This document shows positions 1-6,439 of a stretch of DNA of 41,312 bases, piece after piece. A program made the translations under genes and the position numbers. How positions within the stretch are numbered: position 1 is the stretch's first letter; each line of letters begins with the position of its first letter. The notes beneath the pieces were generated by a model that was not told the origin of the DNA, did not search any database, and worked only from the letters and a program-made list of their open reading frames with translations. Origin of the DNA: Lysobacteraceae bacterium NML93-0793 (lineage in GTDB: Bacteria; Pseudomonadota; Gammaproteobacteria; Xanthomonadales; Xanthomonadaceae); the NCBI GenBank assembly GCA_002324875.1, contig NTJG01000023.1:1-41312 (forward strand), given 5' to 3'.

Positions 1-378
1 CGGCTGTGGCGGGGCCCGTTCGGCCACGGTGTCCGCAGGCGTGACCTCGTCGGGCGGCAGCGCCTCGGCCGGTTCTTCGACGCGTGTGGTCACCACGCGT
101 GACGGGGCAGGCGCGGCCGGCGCCGGCGGCCGCGTCGGCGGCGGGCTGGGCACCGGCGCGGTGACCGGCTGCGGCGGGGTCACACCGACGAAGTCCACGA
201 CCATCGGACTGCCGGCGGACGACCCCTGCGGCGGCGTGACCACCATCGGCTGATGGGTCAGCAACAGCCAGGCCAGCAGCGCATGCAGCAACGCGCTCGC
301 GCCGCCGGCGATCCAGCGTTGCAGGCGTTCGAGACGGGGTTCGGCACGGGCATCCGCCGGATGCGATGTCGTGCTCAT
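1..378 (-). CDS. TonB/TolA-like proline-rich membrane protein, C-terminus beyond the window
   Basis: The minus-strand frame opens at ATG 378 and stays open to the window edge, giving the first 126 residues. A short basic cytoplasmic segment is followed by one hydrophobic helix (about residues 24-42, ALLHALLAWLLL), then MVVDFVGV and a long Pro/Ala/Val-rich tail containing PVPSPPPTRPPAPA. One N-terminal anchor plus a Pro-rich periplasmic spacer is the architecture of TonB-family energy transducers and TolA-like proteins. The C-terminal domain that would confirm this is outside the window, so the assignment rests on architecture alone. It lies downstream of the DUF3597 gene on the same strand, but a 320-bp gap with a terminator-like hairpin separates them. 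It could be another kind of Pro-rich envelope protein. Confidence 0.6.
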   Translation of the reverse strand, partial: MSTTSHPADARAEPRLERLQRWIAGGASALLHALLAWLLLTHQPMVVTPPQGSSAGSPMVVDFVGVTPPQPVTAPVPSPPPTRPPAPAAPAPSRVVTTRVEEPAEALPPDEVTPADTVAERAPPQP

Positions 379-698
379 GCCACCGACGGGGTGTCGGGGG
401 TGTGGACCTTCATGCGGAATCCGGCGGTGCGGCGTGGGGACCTGCATCGTAGCGCGGGCGCGCATGGACGCACGGCCGGATCCGGACCGTGTTCACGCCT
501 TCGTGCAGGTGCGCGGCGGTGACGGCGCGGACGACCCCGTCACCTGCTCGCGGATGGGGCGATGATGCCGGTGCCGGGCCGCTGCGCCTGCTCGATATGC
601 GAGGCCACGCGCGTCAGAGGTGTGGCATCGGAGCGCACACGGATGGACGCGTAAGAACCCGGGCCGATGAGCGCAACACCGGCCCGGGCGTCGCGGCG
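379..698. other. Intergenic region between the TonB-like gene and the DUF3597 gene
   Basis: This 320-bp stretch has no convincing gene. Open frames here are short, rich in Arg/Gly/Ala and typical of chance frames in GC-rich DNA. It holds the hairpin at 658-688 next to the DUF3597 stop. The promoter of the TonB-like gene presumably lies near 379-450 but has no clear -35/-10 pair. Confidence 0.6.
658..688 (-). terminator. Hairpin terminator of the DUF3597 gene
   Basis: CCCGGGCCG (658-666) and CGGCCCGGG (680-688) form a perfect 9-bp stem with a 13-nt loop, 10 bp past the minus-strand stop at 699. Reading on along the minus strand, the hairpin is followed by TTCTTAC, a weak U-rich tail. Position and stem strength support a terminator. 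Confidence 0.6.
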
Positions 699-1136
699 TC
701 AGTCCTTCAGATCATCGGGCACCTTGCCGCCGTTCTCGGCCAGCTTGCGCATCACCGCCTTGTGCAGGGCGATGTTCTGCTCGGCACTGCCATGGGCGCC
801 GGCGTTGACGCCGAGTTCGGCGGCCAGCTCCTTGCGCGCGTCGAGACTGGAATCGAGATCGAGCAGCTTCAGCAGATCGACGATCGAACGGCGCCAGTCG
901 CTCGGACCGCCTTTCTCCGCCGCCAGGCCGGTCAGCACCGCCTCGACGTCGACCGGCTCGGCAGGGGCTGCCGGGGCCGCCGCCGGTGCGGGATTCCGCG
1001 CGGGCGGCGACACCTTGGGGTCGTTCTCGCTGCCGGTGAAGATCACCGCAGCGGGCTTGGCAGGCGCGGCCGGTGCGGACGCCGGGGTCGGCTTGCGGCC
1101 GAAAATGCGATCGGAAATCTTGGAGAACAGGCCCAT
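699..1136 (-). CDS. DUF3597 domain-containing protein
   Basis: 145-residue protein. It opens with MGLFSKISDRIFGRK, has an Ala/Pro-rich linker (about residues 17-60), and ends with a conserved helical block containing DWRRSIVDLLKLLDLDSS, ARKELAAELG and an ending in KLAENGGKVPDDLKD. This arrangement (an MxxFxxIxxKIFG start and a WRxSIVDLLKLLDLDSS core) is that of the DUF3597 family, which has no established function and is sometimes fused to LysM. No signal peptide is visible, so it is probably cytoplasmic. I chose ATG 1136 because the conserved MGLFSK start is there; the frame stays open upstream only as compositional noise. It is divergent from the zinc-ribbon gene and followed by a hairpin. 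Confidence 0.8.
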   Translation of the reverse strand: MGLFSKISDRIFGRKPTPASAPAAPAKPAAVIFTGSENDPKVSPPARNPAPAAAPAAPAEPVDVEAVLTGLAAEKGGPSDWRRSIVDLLKLLDLDSSLDARKELAAELGVNAGAHGSAEQNIALHKAVMRKLAENGGKVPDDLKD

Positions 1137-1308
1137 GCGGATCACTCCGGTGAAAGGAGCGGCGAGTGTGGGGCCGTGTTCGCAAAGGGCGCATGAAAGA
1201 ATCGTGCGGTCGCGATGCCGCTTCGCAGCAGACGTTAGGCTGTGGTTCTGGCTTGCGTCTTGCTCCGGGTCGCGTAGCCACGCATCCATTGATCGAGAGG
1301 ACAGGCGA

Positions 1309-1611
1309 ATGGCGTTGGTGCAATGCAAGGAATGCGGACGCGAGATCAGCGACCGGGCGATCGCATGCCCGCAATGTGGCGATCCCAAGCGCATGGCGTC
1401 GTCATCCAAGGGCATCCTGATTCTGCTGGGCGTCCTCGTGTGCGTCTTGGTCCTGCTGCCGGCGGTGGGCATCCTCTTCGCGTTGCTCGCACCGAATGCG
1501 TCGTATCCGATCGAGGTCGAGCTGCCACAGCGGAGTGCTTCGACGAACTCGTTGCAGGCGGACTGCATCCCGCGCGACGCATGCGTATCGATGCAGATCG
1601 CGTCCCGCTAA
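1309..1611 (+). CDS. Zinc-ribbon, single-pass membrane protein
   Basis: 100 residues. Residues 1-28 form a short zinc ribbon with two CxxC knuckles (CKEC and CPQC in a VQCKECGREISDRAIACPQC context), the usual N-terminal metal-binding module of small bacterial membrane proteins. A strong transmembrane helix follows (about 34-60), then a 38-residue tail with two more cysteines (QADC, RDAC). The start at ATG 1309 follows GAGAGG at a suitable distance. It is divergent from the DUF3597 gene, with a 172-bp shared upstream region. The function is unknown; a membrane-tethered zinc ribbon suggests an interaction or regulatory role, but nothing here identifies a partner. Confidence 0.7.
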   Translation: MALVQCKECGREISDRAIACPQCGDPKRMASSSKGILILLGVLVCVLVLLPAVGILFALLAPNASYPIEVELPQRSASTNSLQADCIPRDACVSMQIASR

Positions 1612-1716
1612 GCCTCCGGACAGTCACAAAAACCGCGCCAGCACGGTGCCGGCAGCAGGGCCTTCACGCACCGGCGCGTCGTACGCGATGCACGGCGGGC
1701 GCGCCGAACGGGCACC

Positions 1717-2979
1717 ATGACGCATGAGTGCACCGACGACGCGCCGAGACGCCCCCGCATGACTGCCGCGAGCGCCGCACCAAACGGCCGCACCCGCACC
1801 CTGCTGCTGATGGCGCTGGCGCTGGTGCTGGCGATGTCGCCGTGGTTCTCGGCCAGTGCGGTGCTCGGTCCGCTGCGCGCGGCCTGGGGCTTCGGTGACT
1901 CCTTCGGTGCGTGGTTGACGATCGCGGTGCAGCTGGGCTTCGTGGCCGGCGCGCTGGGGTCGGCGGCGCTGGGCCTGGCCGACCGGCTGCCGGCGCGGCG
2001 GTTGATCGTGTTCGCGGCGCTGGGCGCGGCGGTCGCCAATGCACTCGTGCTCGCCGCGCAATCGCCGACGCAGCTTCTACTCGCGCGCATGGCCACCGGC
2101 GCGTGCCTCGCGCTGGTCTATCCGCCGGCAATGAAGCTCGTGGCCACGTGGTTCGTGCAGGGCCGCGGGCTGGCGCTGGGCGTGCTGATCGGCGCGATCT
2201 CGGTGGGTTCGGCGCTGCCGCATCTGGTCAACGCACTCGGTGGCGCGCGCTGGCAGGGCGTGATCATGTGGACCTCGGCGGCGACGGTGGCCGGCGCGCT
2301 GGTGATCGCGCTGGGCGTGCGCGAGGGGCCGTATCCGTTTCCGCGCGCGCGCTTCCGCTTGGGTGATGTCGCCGCGATCGTGCGCAACCGCGGCGTGGTG
2401 CTGGCCTCGCTGGGCTATTTCGGCCACATGTGGGAGCTGTACGCGATGTGGGCCTGGTTCGCGACGTTCGTGATGACGGCGGCGGCCGTCGATGGCGACG
2501 CCACGCGCGCGTCGTGGCTGGCGTTCGCGGCGATCGCGGCCGGGCTGGTGGGCTGCATCGTCGCCGGTGGCCTCGCCGACCGCTTCGGCCGCGCACGTAC
2601 GGCGATGGTGGCGTTGCTGATCTCGGGCGCGTGCTGCGTGGCCGCAGGCTGGGCACACCTGGCGCCGCTGTGGCTGCTGCTCACCCTGGGACTGGTCTGG
2701 GGCGCCAGCGTGATCGCGGATTCGGCGCAGTTCTCGGCCCTGGTCACCGAGCACGGCGACCCGCACACCGTGGGCACGGCGCTGACGCTGCAGATGGGCC
2801 TCGGCTTCCTGCTGACCGTGGCGACGATCTGGATCGTGCCGCTGCTGGCCGGTGCGCTGGGCGGCTGGCGCTGGGTGTTCCTGGTGCTGCTGCCGGGCCC
2901 GGTGCTGGGGATCGCGGCGATGTGGGCGCTGCAGCGCGGCGACACCCTGCGCGCACGCGGCGCGCGCACTCAGGCGTAG
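1717..2979 (+). CDS. Major facilitator superfamily transporter
   Basis: 420-residue, strongly hydrophobic protein with about 12 predicted helices in two halves, the usual MFS size. The segment between helices 2 and 3 carries the MFS motif-A pattern (GLADRLPARR), repeated in the second half as GGLADRFGRAR. The inter-half loop is short and basic (REGPYPFPRARFRLGD). The substrate cannot be told from sequence; the general look is of a single-substrate symporter or antiporter rather than a sugar porter. ATG 1717 gives a 14-residue hydrophilic lead; ATG 1759 (MTAASAAPNGR) is an equally credible start. The 3' end overlaps the convergent ygiC-like gene by 10 bp. Confidence 0.85.
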   Translation: MTHECTDDAPRRPRMTAASAAPNGRTRTLLLMALALVLAMSPWFSASAVLGPLRAAWGFGDSFGAWLTIAVQLGFVAGALGSAALGLADRLPARRLIVFAALGAAVANALVLAAQSPTQLLLARMATGACLALVYPPAMKLVATWFVQGRGLALGVLIGAISVGSALPHLVNALGGARWQGVIMWTSAATVAGALVIALGVREGPYPFPRARFRLGDVAAIVRNRGVVLASLGYFGHMWELYAMWAWFATFVMTAAAVDGDATRASWLAFAAIAAGLVGCIVAGGLADRFGRARTAMVALLISGACCVAAGWAHLAPLWLLLTLGLVWGASVIADSAQFSALVTEHGDPHTVGTALTLQMGLGFLLTVATIWIVPLLAGALGGWRWVFLVLLPGPVLGIAAMWALQRGDTLRARGARTQA

Positions 2980-4151
2980 AGCACGCTCTGCGCCCCGTCT
3001 TCGACGATCGCGTGCGGCACGAAACGCGCGGTGTCGCGGGTGATCGGCGAGTCGTCCTCGCGGATGCCGATGCCGCAGGCGGCGTCGCCGACGATCCAGC
3101 TGCCGACCATCGGGAAGTGGCCGTCGAACTCCGGCAGCGGATGCAGGGCCTGGCGGATGCACGGGCCGGCGTAGGGGCCGTCGCTTTCGATCAGCCGGCC
3201 GTCGGGCAGGTGCAGGCTCACATTGGCGCCCTCGCGCGAATGCAGCGGTTTGCGCACCCAACCGGGCGGCAGTGGGCTGCCGTCGTCGAATTCGGCCGCC
3301 AGCAGATTGGGATGGCCAGGGTGGCGCTCCCACAGCAGCGGCAGCACGCCCTTGTTGCTGAGCAGCGCCTTCCACGGCGGCTCGAGCAGGCGCAGGCCGG
3401 AGCCGGGCAGCGCGCGGCCGAAGTCGTCCTCGAACAGGTCTTCGAGCGGGTACAGCTTGAACAGCGCACCGATGACGTTGTCGTCCGGATCGGTGAAGCG
3501 GCCGTCGTCCGACAAGCCGATGTCCTCGAGCGCGATCGCGGCGCCGTGCAGATGCGCCTGCGCCGCGCAGTCGCGCAGGTACTCCACCGTGCCCTGGTCT
3601 TCCTCGGAACCGCGCATCGCCGCGAACATCAGCGGCGGCGGCAGCTGCGCCGACAGCGCGCCGAAGCGGTCCACCAGCTGCTCGTGGATGGAATTGAACT
3701 GGTCGGCCGTCGCCGGCAGGCGCCCGGATTCGCGCTGGTCCTCGAGCCACTGCCACTGGAAGAACGCGGCCTCGAACAGCGAGGTCGGCGTGTCGTAGTT
3801 GAGTTCGTAGAGTTTGGCCGGGCCCTGGCCGTCGTAGGCGAAATCCAGGCGGCCGTAGAGATGGCCGTCGCGGCGGCGCCAGCTCTCGGCGATCCAGTCG
3901 CGAAAGGGTTCGGGAATCGCCAGCCGCTGCATCAGCGCCTCGCTGCCGGCGATCTCGTCGACCAGCGCCAGCGCCATCTGGTGCAGCTCGGCGCTGGGGT
4001 CCTCGAGATCGTGTTCGATCTGCTGCAGGGTGAACGCGTAGTAGGCGCGTTCGTCCCAGTAACGCGCGCCGTCGATGGTGTGGAAGCGGAAGCCGCTGTC
4101 GGCCGCGCGCGCGCGCCAGTCGCCGCGCTCGACGATCGGTACGCGGCGCAT
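2970..4151 (-). CDS. ygiC: Glutathionylspermidine synthase family protein (YgiC-like)
   Basis: 393-residue ATP-grasp protein of the glutathionylspermidine synthase family, about the length of E. coli YgiC and lacking the amidase domain of bifunctional GspSA. Family landmarks include YWDERAYYAFT near the N-terminus, LYGRLDFAYDG, KLYELNYDTPTSLFEAAFFQW (nucleotide/metal region), SNKGVLPLLW, RKPLHSREGANV and GIGIREDDSPIT near the C-terminus. The family forms amide bonds using ATP; that this member makes glutathionylspermidine is not shown. It starts at ATG 4151 in a TGATG junction with the upstream ygiB-like gene, so translation is probably coupled. It ends inside the convergent MFS gene. Confidence 0.85.
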   Translation of the reverse strand: MRRVPIVERGDWRARAADSGFRFHTIDGARYWDERAYYAFTLQQIEHDLEDPSAELHQMALALVDEIAGSEALMQRLAIPEPFRDWIAESWRRRDGHLYGRLDFAYDGQGPAKLYELNYDTPTSLFEAAFFQWQWLEDQRESGRLPATADQFNSIHEQLVDRFGALSAQLPPPLMFAAMRGSEEDQGTVEYLRDCAAQAHLHGAAIALEDIGLSDDGRFTDPDDNVIGALFKLYPLEDLFEDDFGRALPGSGLRLLEPPWKALLSNKGVLPLLWERHPGHPNLLAAEFDDGSPLPPGWVRKPLHSREGANVSLHLPDGRLIESDGPYAGPCIRQALHPLPEFDGHFPMVGSWIVGDAACGIGIREDDSPITRDTARFVPHAIVEDGAQSVLYA

Positions 4152-4696
4152 CAGCCGCCGGCGCTGCTGCGGTTGCGGCCCGAGGCGCCGAAGCCGCCGC
4201 GGTTCACCGTCGTCGCGCGGTCGGGCGTCGCGGTCACCGGGGTCAGGCCTGCGCGGCCCGCGGCCGGCGCACCGGTCGACCGCAGCCAGCCGTTGGCGTT
4301 GTCGCGGAACGCCGGCGCGGCCTGCGCCTGCGGCGCCATGCCCGGGCGATTGCGACCCATCATCTGCGACAGGAAGAAGCCGGTCATCAGCGGGCCGATG
4401 AAGGAATGCCCGGTGGAGGTGCGCTGCTCGGCGCACTGCTCGGCCGGATAGTCGCGCTCGCATTCGGCGCGGCTCGCGTATTGCGGCGCGGCGTCGGCGG
4501 CCTGCTGCTGCGCATGGTCGGACGCGGCGCGGCAGGTGGCGGCATCGCCGGTGGCCTCGGCGCAACGCTCCACCGAGGTGTAGAGGCCTTCCTGGACCAC
4601 GTCCGGCTGCCCGGTCGGCGGGCCCGGCTCGCAGGCGGTGAACAGCAGCGGCGCGGCGCCCATCAGCAGCAGGGCAGTAGTCTTGGAACGCTTCAT
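4151..4696 (-). CDS. ygiB: DUF1190 lipoprotein (YgiB-like)
   Basis: 181 residues with a lipoprotein signal: MKRSKTT, a hydrophobic core and LLFTAC, with Cys22 as the likely lipidated residue. The mature part contains TSVERCAEA, RAECERDYPAEQC and a Gly/Ser/Arg-rich tail (GGFGASGRNRSSAGG), the pattern of the YgiB/DUF1190 family. In enterobacteria ygiB precedes ygiC, and that order is kept here with a 1-nt TGATG overlap, which supports both calls. The family's function is unknown. The start at ATG 4696 is fixed by the signal peptide. A terminator separates it from the fasciclin gene upstream, so it needs its own promoter in 4697-4829. Confidence 0.85.
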   Translation of the reverse strand: MKRSKTTALLLMGAAPLLFTACEPGPPTGQPDVVQEGLYTSVERCAEATGDAATCRAASDHAQQQAADAAPQYASRAECERDYPAEQCAEQRTSTGHSFIGPLMTGFFLSQMMGRNRPGMAPQAQAAPAFRDNANGWLRSTGAPAAGRAGLTPVTATPDRATTVNRGGFGASGRNRSSAGG

Positions 4697-4829
4697 GCGC
4701 GGAATTCCGGTCGAGTCCAGCCGGACATGATGCCCGGCGAAGGGAGGGCGGGCAAAGCAGTGGCCCGATGCATCGATGCATCGGGCTTGGGCTCGAGCGC
4801 CGTCACGCCAGGCGACCGGGGCGCGCAGC

Positions 4830-4853
4830 AAAAAGGCGGCCCGTGACGGGCCG
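4830..4853 (-). terminator. Rho-independent terminator of the fasciclin gene
   Basis: CGGCCC (4837-4842) and GGGCCG (4848-4853) form a GC-rich stem with loop GTGAC. On the minus strand it is followed by a run of five T (complement of AAAAA at 4830-4834). It lies about 85 bp past the fasciclin stop and before ygiB. Confidence 0.75.
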
Positions 4854-4938
4854 GCTTCCGGAACGCACGCGGTCGGACGAGGACACCACGTGGTCCCGTA
4901 TGACGGAGCGCCGCATTGCAGCGCGCCGCTTGCTGCAC

Positions 4939-5556
4939 TTACGGCATCAGCACGGTGTCGATCACGTGGATCACGCCATTGCTCTGGCGCAGGTCCGCCG
5001 CGGTCACGGTCGAGGTGCCGCCGTTGGCGTCGGTCAGCACGACGTTGCCGCCGTCGACGCGTGCGGTCAGCGTGCCGCCCTGCACGGTCGTCAGCGTGGC
5101 GCTGCCGCCGCCCGCTTCGATCTGACGGGTCAGCTCGGCCGCGTCGACGTTGCCCGCCACCACGTGGTAGGTCAGCACCGAGGTCAGCTGGTCCTTCGCG
5201 GCTGGCTCGAGCAGGCCGTCGACCGTGCCCGCGGGCAGCTTGTCGAACGCGGCGTTGGTCGGCGCGAACACGGTGAACGGGCCGGTGCCCTTCAGCGTGT
5301 CGACCAGACCCGCTGCCTGCACCGCAGCGACCAGGGTGGTGTGGTCGGGCGAGGCGATCGCACCGTCGACGACATCACCGCCGGCGGCCGGGGCGTCGGC
5401 CACGGCGTCGGGGGCGGCCATGGTGTCGGCCGGAGCCATCGTGTCGGTGGCGGCCGGGGTGGGCTCGGTCATCGCGGTCTCGGCCGCGGTGTCCTGCTGG
5501 CAGGCGGTCAGGGCGAGCGAGGCCAGCAGGCTGGCGGTGAGCAGATGCAGTTTCAT
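4939..5556 (-). CDS. Fasciclin (FAS1) domain lipoprotein
   Basis: 205 residues. The N-terminus MKLHLLTASLLASLALTAC is a lipoprotein signal with Cys19 in the lipobox. A low-complexity Ala/Thr/Pro/Asp linker with TMAPADTMAAPDA repeats spans about 22-60, and one FAS1 domain fills 65-205. FAS1 landmarks are clear: DHTTLVAAVQAAGLVDTLKG, GPFTVFAPTNAAFDKLP, LTYHVVAGNV and the terminal NGVIHVIDTVLMP. FAS1 domains mediate adhesion or extracellular protein contacts; this copy is predicted to sit on the outer surface or in the periplasm. The signal sequence fixes the start at ATG 5556. It is monocistronic, ending in its own terminator. Confidence 0.9.
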   Translation of the reverse strand: MKLHLLTASLLASLALTACQQDTAAETAMTEPTPAATDTMAPADTMAAPDAVADAPAAGGDVVDGAIASPDHTTLVAAVQAAGLVDTLKGTGPFTVFAPTNAAFDKLPAGTVDGLLEPAAKDQLTSVLTYHVVAGNVDAAELTRQIEAGGGSATLTTVQGGTLTARVDGGNVVLTDANGGTSTVTAADLRQSNGVIHVIDTVLMP

Positions 5557-5728
5557 TGGATGCTCCTCAGGGTGATTCGAAAGGGGAAAGACCACGGGCA
5601 ACTCCGGCCGCCGGGCGGCACGTGGAGGGTCTTACGTGTGTGCCTGCGCAACTGGATTCATCACGGATTCGTCACGCCGGCGGACGCGCGACACTTACAC
5701 TTGCCCGCCGTTTCCCACAGGCGTGGCC

Positions 5729-6286
5729 ATGGCCCCCAACGCGACGATCTACAAGGCCGAACTGCAGGTCAGCGACATGGACCGGCAGTACTACGCCGAG
5801 CACAACCTCACGCTGGCCCAGCACCCGTCCGAGACGCCGGTGCGGCTGATGGCGCGGCTGATCGCGTTCGTGCTGTTCGCCGACGAGCGGCTGGAGTTCG
5901 GACGCGGCCTCGGCAACGAGGACGAGGCCGACCTGTGGCGCCGCGACTACACCGGCGACATCGAGCAGTGGATCGATCTCGGCCAGCCCACCGACACGCG
6001 CATCCGCAAGGCCGCGGCCCGTACGCGTGATATCGCGGTGGTCAGCTACAGCGGCGGCAGCGCGGCGATCTGGTGGGAGAAGAATGCGGCGGTGTTGTCG
6101 CGGCTGAAGAATCTCACCGTGATCGATCTCGACCCCGATGCGCTGGACGCGGCGACCGCGCTGCTCGAGCGGAGCATGCGCCTGACCGCGCTGATCCAGG
6201 ATGGCGAGCTGCAGCTGATGAGCGACAAGGCCAACGTCGCGATGACACCGCGCGTGCTGCTGGCGCCGAAATCCGCGTCCGGCTGA
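5729..6286 (+). CDS. yaeQ: YaeQ family protein
   Basis: 185-residue cytoplasmic protein matching the YaeQ family in length and motifs: MAPNATIYKAELQVSDMDRQYY at the N-terminus, HPSETPVRLMARLIAFVLFA, LWRRDYTGDIEQWIDLGQP and SGGSAAIWW. YaeQ has a PD-(D/E)XK nuclease-like fold; E. coli YaeQ was linked to suppression of RfaH loss, but the molecular role is unsettled. ATG 5729 starts the conserved N-terminus; the open frame upstream to 5636 lacks family similarity. The gene is divergent from the fasciclin gene. A possible -10 (TACACT, 5696-5701) lies just upstream, without a clear -35. Confidence 0.9.
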   Translation: MAPNATIYKAELQVSDMDRQYYAEHNLTLAQHPSETPVRLMARLIAFVLFADERLEFGRGLGNEDEADLWRRDYTGDIEQWIDLGQPTDTRIRKAAARTRDIAVVSYSGGSAAIWWEKNAAVLSRLKNLTVIDLDPDALDAATALLERSMRLTALIQDGELQLMSDKANVAMTPRVLLAPKSASG

Positions 6287-6439
6287 GGACGCAGCGCACC
6301 TGCATCCGGAACCACGACGCGTGGTGCAGCGCACGCGCAGTGTCGACCGCACCGAGGCACACGATGGCCCGTTGATGGCGGCCGCCCGCGTTGCAAGCGG
6401 CGCCGCTCGCGTGCCGGCACATGGGTGGTCGGCCTGTTC

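Noticed and set aside
1137..1568. N-terminal extension of the DUF3597 protein up to 1568
   Set aside because: The extension overlaps the zinc-ribbon gene on the other strand and has no similarity; the conserved MGLFSK start at 1136 is preferred.
2077..3756. A long minus-strand open frame (about 560 codons) running across the MFS transporter and into ygiC
   Set aside because: The composition is Arg/Ala/Gly noise and it overlaps two real genes in other frames.
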